DNA from: Cycas panzhihuaensis | Lineage: Eukaryota > Cycadophyta | Length of the DNA: 64,000 bases | Reading direction: 5' to 3' | Assembly (NCBI GenBank): GCA_023213395.1 | Contig: CM041465.1 | Location: forward strand, 246,395,741-246,459,740 | Part shown: positions 42,925-52,451 of the stretch, one piece after another | Numbering within the stretch: position 1 is the stretch's first letter | How the letters are laid out: every line of letters begins with the position of its first letter | Program-made: the position numbers and the translations under genes | The notes under the pieces: generated by a model | What the model was told of the DNA's origin: nothing | Database searches by the model: none | Seen by the model: the letters and a program-made list of their open reading frames with translations, nothing else

Positions 42925-45666
42925 TGGATGCACGTCTACGGGATAATCACCTAGCTAAGTAGGAATAATGATGATCGATAGTGGTATCGAGGGTGCGGAT
43001 GAAAACCTACAAGTGAAGCGAGTACCACGCAGGGCGCCCCATGCATTGGAGCGCGAGTTTGGGACCTGCGGATGATACCCAACTACCTGAGAGTGGTTCC
43101 CTACCTTAAAGAGGGAGAGGGAAAGCAAGAGAGGTAGCTTGGATAGACTTAGGAGGAAAGTCCTCCCACCCTTGGATGGCCGGAAGGGGAGGAAAAGAAT
43201 CCTCGAGGGGTTCCCTATGACGGAGGGAAACAAGCAGGAACAAGGTAGGTGATAACCTACGATGTGGCTAGGATCTTCTTGGTTATTTGACCAAGTAAAT
43301 AGGGCCAAGAAGAGGAGAAGGGAGTGGGAACAAACAACCAACCCAAAATCTCCCTTGATGATTCGAAAAAGGAACAATCAAAGGAAATGGGAATGGTATC
43401 ACGTGCGCAAGCAAACAAAATCAAGCAGAAGTGAGCCAAAAGGGTGAGGGAAGGGTTTGCAAGCCAAGGGAAAGGAAAGGGGAAATCTCCTATAGGTCCT
43501 TTTCCTATGTGGATGTGGTGCATGATGTGTAAACACACAAATATAGGTAAAAGATGTTATTTTCCTTTTCTCTTTTATGTGTGACCTATTTAACTAATGC
43601 ATAGACCTCAACTAAAAGTGTTAAAAGGAAAGCAGGGATAAAAGAGAGAAGTACATACTTGGGAGGTGTAATGACTGATGGAAGGCCTCACCCACGTGCC
43701 ATGCATGTCTTCACTAAGCCCATGGACGATGGAGGCGCTTCCTTACCTTCCCCTTTATAAAAGGAAAGTGAAAGGAAATGAATGAAAGCAAAGAGCAAAA
43801 CAAAGAACCTTACCTGGATCTGAGTGCTTCACACCTTTGCAAGAGCACTGCAGCAACCTACACATGCACAAACCTATCCCTTCCAAGAAGGGACCGCAAG
43901 AGATAATCTATGTATATGCAAGTCTATATAAGTGCTATTAATGTTAGAATGTTAGAAAAAGATGACTGCTGCAATAAACTCTAAAAACCCTCTCTCAAAA
44001 AAGGCTAGACATCAAGCGAAATGGCGCAAGGGAAGCCTTTGGATAGCTAACCCTCCACTGAAATCTCCACACGACTCATAAACACAACAAGGTAGTGGGT
44101 AAAAGCTACTAAGGACAGCCAAGAGATGCCAAGGAAAGAGCGACAAGGTGTTGGGAAGAAAGCGGGACGTAGAGTTGCTATGGGCAGTAATCTGGTGCCC
44201 TAACCCTTGCTAATGAGAATGAAGGGGTATCCAACAACACGGGGGTCCAAACAAGAGGTGAGCGGGCCTAGAATCAGCGTAGAAAGTGGTTGCATACACT
44301 GATAATCCAGCGTTGGCCTAGGGCTCAATCTCTCCTAATAATCTCAAGAAGAACATGGAATGAGAGAAGAGAAGGTGGGAAGGGATTACCCTTAGAGAGA
44401 GGGATTGAAAGGGGAGCTGCCCCACCTTACTCTCTTCACCCAGCCTTGGGACTCTTCTCTCATTGTTCGCTTGAAGAAAATTAGCAGAGGGAAGGTGGAG
44501 CTAAGAAGCAACAAATCAAATACTATAGAAAGACGGCTTTTCAACGGTGAAAACTGAAAGAAATGGGTAAATAAAGCAAGAAATGGGTCCAAACAGGGAG
44601 TAACTCACTAAAAAAATGGAAGAAAAAAGTTGGTAAGACCTGCTGGGCAGATGTATAATAGATCTGGGCCTATTAACAACAAGAAGGATGGCCCCTGCAG
44701 GGGCTTGCAAGAGGCAAATCCAATGGACAATTGAAAGGAACACTGTTGGGCGAGTTGTGGAAGAATCAGCACCAAAAATGCTTGATGAAACCTGGAAAGA
44801 GGCTTCCCACCATGGAAGTAAAGAGTTGCAGGAGAGTCCTAGCCTAAGGTTGTAAGAAATGCAGTCCTACAGAAACACCTGTAGCAAAAAGAGCAGGAGA
44901 GTGAGAGTTGCAGCAAGAATTATTGTGTTTTAGAGTAAAAATAACCTAAGAGATCCTCAAAATGATGAGGGTTTGAATACTTATACCCATCTCATCCCTA
45001 AGAGGATGAATAGAGAGCAAATAGGGCTGAGGTAGATGCAAGGGCATGTGGCAATTTCATGGAAAAAGCAAGAATTACCATGGCAATTTTAAAAAATAAC
45101 TGATGATACGCCATGCAGAACTTTCTTGATCTGCGATAAACTTTGCGGTGCCACTAAGTTTACATTGGTGTGGGACCAGAAAGCCAGAATGGTAGATTTC
45201 TGGGCTTCGGGAGCTTTGGGAGATGATTTGATAGGCCTGGGAGGGGTCGACCCTCCTATTTAGGTGGCTGAGACAATCCAGAAAGCACTGGACAGAGGCA
45301 AGCAAAGCATCGATGAGCAAAAATCCTAGAACGAGGTGTTAAAAGCTCAAGGTCAAGGCATGAATGGATCATACGGACCAAAAAGGGACTGAGGCAGTGT
45401 GGAGACAACACAGAAGGTCATAGTGCCATGGGGATGTCTACCTTGCGGAGAGGTAAGTCCCACTAGTTCGTCATAGGCTCACAATATGACAGGCAACATG
45501 AACATGCAACAAATGCAAAGTAGTCACGCAAATGAAGCAAGCAGTCATGCAATGAGGCAACACTTCTGTCAACCTTTACAAGAAATGATGCAAGTGAAAA
45601 GGGAGAAGCATACCTGAGCTTACCTGAATCGATCTGCCTGTATCCATTCTTGGTAGCCGGGAAACA
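42925..45666 (-). repeat. T2 5' LTR
   Basis: On + TGGATGCACG... to ...GGGAAACA (TGTTTCCC...CGTGCATCCA on -), 2742 bp, matching 15031-17768. It holds one palindromic unit at 45139-45160. The gag leader is 42665-42903, without a domain. Confidence 0.9.
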
Positions 45667-45797
45667 GGTTCCAACACCCCCTGGCCAAGGGAGGTACCTG
45701 CCCCCCTTGGATCCCCCTATAGAAGTTTGGGGGAAAACTACACCGCTAATCTGTCAAAAATTTTACCTCTAAAATAATGTTGTCACATTATCTAATA
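45667..45797 (-). repeat. Solo copia LTR (C1 family), 5' part
   Basis: Reverse complement of the first about 130 bp of the C1 LTR (TGTTAGATAATGTGACAACA... becomes ...TGTTGTCACATTATCTAATA at the right end). Completes the solo LTR begun at 14507; together they are split by T2. Confidence 0.88.
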
Positions 45798-46164
45798 AAA
45801 TGAACATACACAAGTAAAACATATACACACAAGACAATGATATAACATATAAAGAACATGTCCACAAATAGGTACACAAGAGATAAAGAAAAATGATGGG
45901 GTACTAAGCAATCCCCATATGTGTGTATATATGTATGTGTATGTGTGTATATATATATAGATAGATAGATAGATAAGTAAAGTAGAGTACAATGTAGATA
46001 GGGATACAGCATCCCATAAGAAAGTTGGGATCCTTACAGGGGTGTACAATCATACATATAAACTTCAAACCCTTAGAGGCCCAACTTTCTTGTATGATAT
46101 AAAAATATAATTAACCATTGTGCCCTCATGGGGTATCATCTCTTGGTTATCCTCTCCTCTACTT
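45798..46164 (+). other. T1 region after integrase, distal part
   Basis: Continues 14506. Contains TG/TA-rich and TAGA microsatellites (about 45920-45976). Homologous to 32560-32830 of T3 (shared 'GATCCTTACAGGGG' and 'GGGGTATCATCTC' phrases). No coding. Confidence 0.6.
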
Positions 46165-47880
46165 AGGGGTCTAAGTGGCCCTCATGCTCCTCCTCGACTA
46201 CTATAATGGCCTAGACTCAGTCCCCTTATCTTGTTGATAGCCCTAGTATCTTAGTCATTATTATGTAGTAGTCATATGGGTTCTTAATAATCTAGTTGTC
46301 ATCTGCTCCACAAGGTGATCATACCATAATTTTGGTTGATCCCTCTCCTACTAGATCTCCTAGAGTCATCCCTAGAGCATCACAATCTATACCTCTATAC
46401 TTGGAGCCATCTATAGAGGTGTCACTACCATAGGAGGCATCACCTCAACCCTTCGTGCCTCCAACTCCCTCACTCGAGCCTACAACTCAACCCTCTCTAC
46501 CTCTAGCTAGTCTCGCTCTAATTGGAAATGGCCCCTCTTGTCTAAGAATTGATCTTGCTTAGACCAAATCTGATCTTGATCTAATTGTAGCTCATGGACT
46601 TCTATAGTCCGCATCTCCTTGACCGTTAGTAAGGGGGAAAATGTTGTTGTATGGGGACATGTCGATGTTGGCTCCCTACTATCTACTATAGGAGGCTGGC
46701 CCTCCATGTATACCATAGGGAATAAGTTAGCAATATCCCTACTAACAACCTTCATTATAATATCATCCCCTACCAATACAAGACATCTAGATGTCAGTAA
46801 CAAATCCAAAGTAATCAATCAGTGAAAATGACTGTAATGAACTCAAAGTAAATGTTAAAAGGGTAATACCTCTCTGCAGAGCTCCCTTTGGGACTATTGT
46901 GGCTTCATGGTCTTCTCCCTCACCCTTCTCCAAGCTAATACCATGCATCCCCTTGTCCCTAGATGCCTCCTACTCTTCATCCCCTTTAGTAGCCTCATAA
47001 CCTTCTCCCTCCTCCTCTCTAGCCTTTACGACCTCCCCAGTGATATCTCCATCTCCTTCCTCATTACTATCCTAGTGGATACCCTAGTAGGGATGCCTCA
47101 TGTAGTCATTGAGTATGAGTAGCTCTAAGGAGGTGGTATCTACTAACTAGTATACCTGCTCTAGCTCCTTGAAGCTATGGAAGTGTGAGGGCCATTAATG
47201 GATCAATGGTCTACTAGGCGCTACTAGTTACAGTCCTACTCTGTGAAAATGGTTAAAGAACTAGCACTACAAGACTGAGCAATAAGAAAATTCTACTTCT
47301 CCTACCACTCTGATGTGGTCCAAATATGCATGCATGTTGACAGCTATAAGGGTTACCCAATCCAATCTCTCCCTAACCTTGCAATAGTGTATGGCACCCA
47401 TCCATCCCCTAAGCACCTTGTGATAGTTATATCTTAGGATATTTAGAACATAATTATGAAGGTAACAAGTTCCCATGGGCAAGCAATAGTTACAGTCATG
47501 ATCCTCCTCATCTTCCTGCCATACTGATCCTATTATCCTCAACTATAGAGGAACCTCATGGCCACTTAATGGGCCTTCTTAATACTAGGTAAAGCCCCCA
47601 ACTTAAGAGGTGCTCCCCTTGTGGGTAGCCCAAATATCCTCCTGATGTTGTTGGTCTTAATGGTTAAGCCTCTTATGTTAAGCAGGTGGAAAACCAGCCT
47701 CCTTTAGTCCCAATGGCACACAATATCCACCAAAAGTGCCTAATTTGATATATACTACTGCATCGACATAATCCTCAAAAACCTGCATCTCTATAGGACC
47801 TCTTGATCATATGCTATCATCAAATTTTCCAAACCAAATATAGTCATACCTATGTTCTCGTGATTATCAAACATGATAAC
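46165..47880 (-). pseudogene. T1 antisense ORF: plant mobile domain-like, spliced
   Basis: Same position and orientation as in T2 and T3. From 47874 down: ATG then 'FDNHENIGMTIFGLENLM', 'RRFEDYVDAVVYIKLGTFGG'-like, then the open part 47542-47267 'NILRYNYHKVLRGWMGAIHY', 'CKVRERLDWVTLIAVNMHAY', 'LDHIRVVGEVEFSYCSVL'. After the intron (46770-46869) come 'DIANLFPMVYMEGQPPIVDS', 'VHELQLDQDQIWSKQDQFLD' and, with stops, 'DHLVEQMTTRLL' and a Ser/Arg tail near 46190. 'GWM..VH.C..GER.DW.TLIA.N' is shared with T2. The most diverged copy, so what is conserved here was present in the common ancestor. Confidence 0.72.
46770..46869 (-). other. Probable intron in T1 antisense ORF
   Basis: On -: donor GTATTACC and acceptor TTGGTAG, 100 nt, T-rich. 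It splits a Gly codon after the first base exactly as in T2 and T3. Confidence 0.68.
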
Positions 47881-48017
47881 AACCAACACCACACATGAAA
47901 AGCCTCATAAATTAGACATCAGCACCCAAAGTATGCCTATTATTAATCTCTAAAACATAATTTAATTAAATAAATGCCTAAAGTAAAAAAAAAAAAGGAT
48001 ATATTTCTATTTATATT

Positions 48018-48129
48018 GTAAATATATCTACAGTACCATAGATATTTCTATAGTACCATAAACAACCATGTAGTACTGCATATATTTTTTTGGGCTAATT
48101 TATAATACCGCTACAATATTTGTAGTACC
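48018..48129 (-). repeat. LTR-type 20-bp units upstream of T1 antisense ORF
   Basis: On -: GGTACTGTAGATATATTTAC, GGTACTATAGAAATATCTAT and a third weaker unit (48018-48077), plus one at 48110-48129 (GGTACTACAAATATTGTAGC). They match the units in the T1 LTRs and lie about 145 bp upstream of the ORF start. Confidence 0.65.
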
Positions 48130-49357
48130 ACAAATTTTATTATGGCACTTAGCACACACTTCTAAATCTGTAAAAAAAAAAAAAAAAATTTTTTAGGGCT
48201 CAAAAACTAGCCCATTAGGACCAAGGTATTAAGATACCCTAGTCTAGCTCAAAATGCAACCCTAAATAGGGCTCATTAGGTCTCTTTTTGCCTATTTGGG
48301 CATAGCATTCTACCTAAAAATCCTATGAAGATAAAACATAAAAAATCACCAAAAATATATACATCCACTTACTAGATCTGGGTGCATAATAGTCATGGTA
48401 GTGATGCAGTCTCTATGACTCCCTTTGTGCATAGATTTAATGGTCAAATCTCCCCCAACAAGCTCGTGAAGATAAGGGAAAATATGAAGGTAAAGGAAGT
48501 TTTTCAAAAAATCCTATAAATGATGGTGAAAATAAATTTAGAAACCTTAAGGAACCCAAATATTTAGAAGGACTTCCTACCTTCATTCAGGTGTCTTCTT
48601 GCTCCATGTTCTTCCTCTTGTAACCATATTGCCAATGTGGTTTTCCTACATACTCTTATCATATTTGTATAGGCCAATGGCCCTCTTCATGTCCAAGTCC
48701 CTTTGTATTGCCACTTTTTGCATAGCATTAGTGCTTCTTTTTCATCCTTGGGTGAGCCTATTTTCTCCCAAATCACCTATACCATCCACTATTAGTGTTT
48801 ATAGTTCACAGGACCAGCTTTTCACCCTCACTGCTAATTTATTACCCATATAGGTCCTCCATATGTCAGACATCGTTTGACCCCCCATTTCTTACTATTT
48901 TTTACCATTATTATCATTTAATTTCCATGCCTGCTTCATGCTTATAACTCAACTTTTTGATAGCCTTTTGACCTTTTTGACCATGTCATAAGTCTTTTAG
49001 TCTATTTATGCTACCCCTACCCTTTTGGGTCCCCTTTTATTAGCACATTCCTTAGTTGCATTAAGTGATATTTCCACTTGTTAGTATATTATCCATCCAT
49101 TATAGTTGGGCACATGTCCTTAGTCACAATGAATATCTTAGTTATCCATAGTAGCCAGTCAAAGAACCTTATTTCATGCATGCCCCACTTATGACACTCA
49201 GGATCGTCACATGACTTGCCACTTTACACCCTGTGGTTCAACCTTCTCACTAGGTATTCACAGCATGGCATCCATTTTATTAAATTAATGATATTATGGC
49301 ATCTCTCTTAGTTCCTTTATGGTATGGCCTACCTTCACACCTACCTCATACCACTTG

Positions 49358-49362
<5 letters not shown>

Positions 49363-49393
<31 letters not shown>
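49363..49393. repeat. (AT)n microsatellite
   Basis: Uninterrupted AT repeat just before the aRNH relic. Confidence 0.9.
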
Positions 49394-49397
<4 letters not shown>

Positions 49398-49429
49398 CTA
49401 TTGAAGCTACCCTGAAAAGAAAGAAAAAT

Positions 49430-49660
49430 TGTGACTTCCAAATTATTGTATCATATAGCTTACTCAAGTTTATCGTACCTTTTACCCATGATTGAGGTCT
49501 TTAGCCATGTCTACTAGATCCCTCCTAGCCCACTTTTCCTCAGTTGATATTTATCATATTCCCCATAGACTTAACACTGAAGTGGATAAGTTGGTCAACT
49601 TCATTCTCAAGTATTGTTTCCCATTGGTGGACAATTCTCTTTTAGCCTAATGGGCCACCT
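49430..49660 (+). pseudogene. T1 archaeal-type RNase H, C-terminal half
   Basis: 'CDFQIIVSYSLLKF' then, after a frameshift, 'SLLAHFSSVDIYHIPHRLNT' and 'EVDKLVNFILKYCFPL', which match T2 ('SLLANF.SVDI.HIPRALNA', 'EADSLVCLILEHRLPL'). The last catalytic Asp ('EVDKL') is kept. The N-terminal half with the first Asp and Glu is not recognisable; an (AT)n run and unrelated sequence lie where it should be. Confidence 0.7.
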
Positions 49661-49974
49661 ATTGAGGCATATCTTTAAGGGGTAATCCCCTCTAGCCTCA
49701 CCTCTAAAGGGCACCCAATAATATGGTAAAACTATAGTGACAACCATGGGCTTACATAACCTATTTTAGAAGTTAAGCTATGATGTTAAAGCTTCCTATG
49801 CATTCTAGCAAGAGCCTAAATCACCACTATGCTTCGAAACGAGGGTAAACTACTATGTATATTTGTATATACTTGACTCAAATGTGTCTTTCATAGGTTG
49901 CATTGCTTCTTTATGCTCCATATTCTTATTCTTCTTATTTTATTGTATATTTATTTTCATATATCTCTTATTTA

Positions 49975-50039
<65 letters not shown>

Positions 50040-50617
50040 TCAAAAAACTAAAAAAAATTATAAAACCAACAAAACAACAAAAAATTAAAAAATATAAAAT
50101 AATAATAAATATAAAAGAAATTGATAAAATATTAAAAATAAAAATTTTAAACTCTAAAAGAGGGCTACTGATGAGATAAAACTATGATGACTAACCCTAG
50201 CTCATTGGGCTTTTCTTTCCCTTGATATTTGAGGCATTGCTTTATCTATTCAAGGGGCTTTGGGCTTCTAAGCCCCATCCTTAGCCTACATTACCTATTT
50301 TGTCTGACCATGGGGGCACCCCTTCTATTGTTTGACATTCTCGTTTATACACACTTAAGAAGTCATGGCCACTAGCCTTTGGATTGATATGGTCATTGAC
50401 CTATCATCTCTTCTAGCTTGTACACCTTAATGCTACGTCCCCTAGGAGGTTAAACTAAGGGGAAACCCCACCAACTCGTTGCTAATAAGGTTCCACTATG
50501 GTAGTTATTACCCATATGATTCATATATATTTAATTTCTATCACTTTTGTATCTCACATCATTTATGTTAGCAACATTCACTATCTTCCAAGTTCAAATC
50601 AAAGAGGTTCTACTACT
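49661..50617 (+). other. T1 spacer before the 3' LTR
   Basis: No coding conserved with T2 or T3. Contains a long (AT)n run at about 49977-50034 that creates artificial Tyr/Ile repeats in open frames. Confidence 0.55.
49977..50034. repeat. Long (AT)n microsatellite
   Basis: About 28 uninterrupted AT units. Confidence 0.93.
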
Positions 50618-50627
50618 AAGGGGGCAA
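50618..50627 (+). other. T1 polypurine tract
   Basis: AAGGGGGCAA just before TGTTTCTTAGC. Confidence 0.65.
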
Positions 50628-51372
50628 TGTTTCTTAGCTTATAAGAATTGGATCTTGATGATCAATTGAGTAAGGTAAGTATAAGTATGTTTCTATATTT
50701 TTTACTCTTTATTTGGCTTATACTTAAGATTACAAGATGGATAAATGCTTGTTTATATATTTTCTGATTCGTTCATATCCCACTTTGCATGTTAATGATG
50801 ATTAATATGTAAGTTCATGGCTTTAACGTCCCCATATTGGTCTTCCTGGGTTGGAAAATGTGCCTCCTTAATTCTCTTGTAGCTTGTTTCCTCTTTATTA
50901 TTGCCTTATCTTATTTATTTTTGGCTTTAATTCCCCCTCTCTACCACTAAGTTATCTAAGCTTAAAGATTTTATTGGCTAAAAATCAACCTTGTTTCCAA
51001 ATTGTATACTTTTTTATGTATATTTGTGGTACTACAAATATATCTACAGTACCATAGATATATTCAGAGTACCACAAATATATTTGTGGTACTATAGGTA
51101 TATTCGTAGTACCACAAATATATTTATAGCATGACTATCACTAACCTAGATTTAGCTTTAATGGTGATAGTCAACTCTTAATTACAAATCCATTAGACTT
51201 GACATACTGTAGCTGCCCCAAGTCAAGTTACATCCACTTAAAGAGGCTATATAAGTCTCAATCTACTCAATTTTTTCTCATCGCTATACTTATTTTATCA
51301 AACCATGAGCATGATAGTTGGTTTTTAGGAGGTTATTTTTCCCACATTGTGGGTAGAAAACCACCATTCCTA
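50628..51372 (+). repeat. T1 3' LTR, first part
   Basis: TGTTTCTTAGC onward, repeating 718 to about 1450. Contains five 20-bp units at 51028-51127. Cut at 51372 by C1; TCCTA (51368-51372) would be its target duplication, but the other side is outside the window. Confidence 0.85.
51028..51139 (+). repeat. 20-bp tandem units in T1 3' LTR
   Basis: Five full units starting GGTACTACAAATATATCTAC, with alternating GGTACT and AGTACC starts, then a partial one. The 5' LTR has three. Confidence 0.8.
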
Positions 51373-52003
51373 TGTTAGATAATATAACAACAATGTTTTG
51401 GAGGTAAAAATTTTAACAGGTTAGCAACACAGTTTTCCCCTTAAACTTTTACAGGGGTCCAAAGGGGGTAGGAGCCCCCTTAGCTGGGGGTTGGAGGGGG
51501 AGATGGAACCCCCTCCCCTGCCCCCCCCATAAAGAGGGGATTCAAGGGCGGTAGCCCCCGACCCAAAACGTTAGCATTGTAAAATATACTAAATTGTAAA
51601 GAGAATTAGGGTTGTTCATTCAAAATATACTAGATTTAATGGTTAAGATTTGTGCCTCCTATAACTCTCTTCTATAGCCTGATTTAGGGTGTTTTCTCAT
51701 CATGTTGATGATATTCAATGTATTAGATGTACTGTATTAAGAAGTAGTTGGTTATTGTTACTGTCAGTATTCTACTATAAATTATATACATTTCTCTATT
51801 CTTAGATAATAAAGATCAATGCATTTCCCATGTGGATGTTTCCCTAACACACTGTTAAGGTTTTACCATATTATATTTGGTGTACATATGATGTTTTAGC
51901 TTTCTAATTTATTTATTGTATTATCTTTGGTTTAAGAACTTAAATATTAAATTTTAGTTTCAATTCCTGTAACTAGTTACAAAATAGTTTCGACCTTGGT
52001 GGT
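51373..52003 (+). repeat. C1 5' LTR, main part
   Basis: TGTTAGATAATATAACAAC..., matching 63325-63963 and the solo LTR. Includes a G/C-rich tract at about 51440-51560 conserved in all three copies. C2 interrupts it at 52003; the last 34 bases are at 59251-59284. Confidence 0.88.
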
Positions 52004-52438
52004 TATTAGATTGTATAATGCAAACTTATGTAATTATTTATGTCACATGTCTAAAATAAAATTTAAGTCATTTTAATGTTTTTTATCTTAGGTTTATTTG
52101 ATTAAATTTGTGGAAGGTCGTTGAAATTGTGAAACTGCATTTCAACAAACCTCCTTAGTATTTAATCTCCTAAATTCTTGGAACATGTCTCCCAGAAATC
52201 TAGGAGGGTTGTCCTAATGCCTTTTTCAAAGGCTGGTTTGGTTTGTACGTAGTTTCCTTACATGGTTTTCTGTTCCGTATTTTCATTAATAAAATTAGAT
52301 AACTTAGGAGGTGGTTTTTCTTCCCCATAAGGAGTTTTCCACCTGTCAATTTGGTGTATATGTGCAGTATCATTTGTTGCCTGTAATTACTTTACTATGT
52401 GATCCTGTGGTGACATTGTGCATATGACTATTTCTACA
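52004..52438 (+). repeat. C2 5' LTR
   Basis: 435 bp, nearly identical to 58811-59245. Confidence 0.92.
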
Positions 52439-52451
52439 TAGTATCAGAGCT
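52439..52451 (+). other. C2 primer binding site (initiator Met)
   Basis: TAGTATCAGAGCT, one base from the canonical TGGTATCAGAGC, directly after the LTR. Confidence 0.85.

Larger units (their letters stand above)
15031..45666 (-). mobile_element. T2: Tat element with full domain set, interrupted by T3
   Basis: LTRs at 42925-45666 (5') and 15031-17768 (3'), 2742 and 2738 bp. Between them, reading on -: primer site, gag, protease, linker, [T3 insertion at 39178/25584], linker, RT, RNase H, integrase, antisense ORF (on +), extra RNase H, polypurine tract. It is inserted in a solo copia LTR. The target duplication is not clean: GGGGT on the left and GGTTC on the right, possibly sharing GGTT in a G-rich tract. 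T2 is the only copy in the window with the complete gene order, but all frames carry stops. Confidence 0.88.
47881..49429. other. T1 spacer upstream of the antisense ORF
   Basis: AT-rich, no conserved frame. Contains LTR-type 20-bp units (48018-48129) and an A/T run near 48170-48195. The open stretch 48599-48853 has no motif. An (AT)n run lies at 49363-49393. Confidence 0.55.
718..51372 (+). mobile_element. T1: old Tat-lineage Ty3/gypsy element, interrupted
   Basis: T1 is the backbone of the window. Its + strand pieces follow in the right order across the insertions: LTR 718-3246, gag 3383-4569 and 8087-9130, protease near 9760-10170, RT 11340-12165, RNase H 12166-12850, integrase 12880-14090, then after the solo LTR and T2 the antisense ORF 46165-47880, the extra RNase H near 49430-49660, a polypurine tract and the start of the 3' LTR at 50628. 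The 3' LTR is cut at 51372 by C1, and its remainder is beyond the window. Sequence is homologous to T2 and T3 throughout but clearly more diverged and AT-shifted, so T1 is older or from another subfamily. All reading frames are broken. Confidence 0.85.

Noticed and set aside
48599-48853. 84-codon open stretch on + that could be a small host protein
   Set aside because: Lies in the spacer of T1, with no motif and no counterpart in T2 or T3 in frame.
49863-50179. Two open frames with long Tyr-Ile repeats
   Set aside because: Produced by an (AT)n microsatellite.
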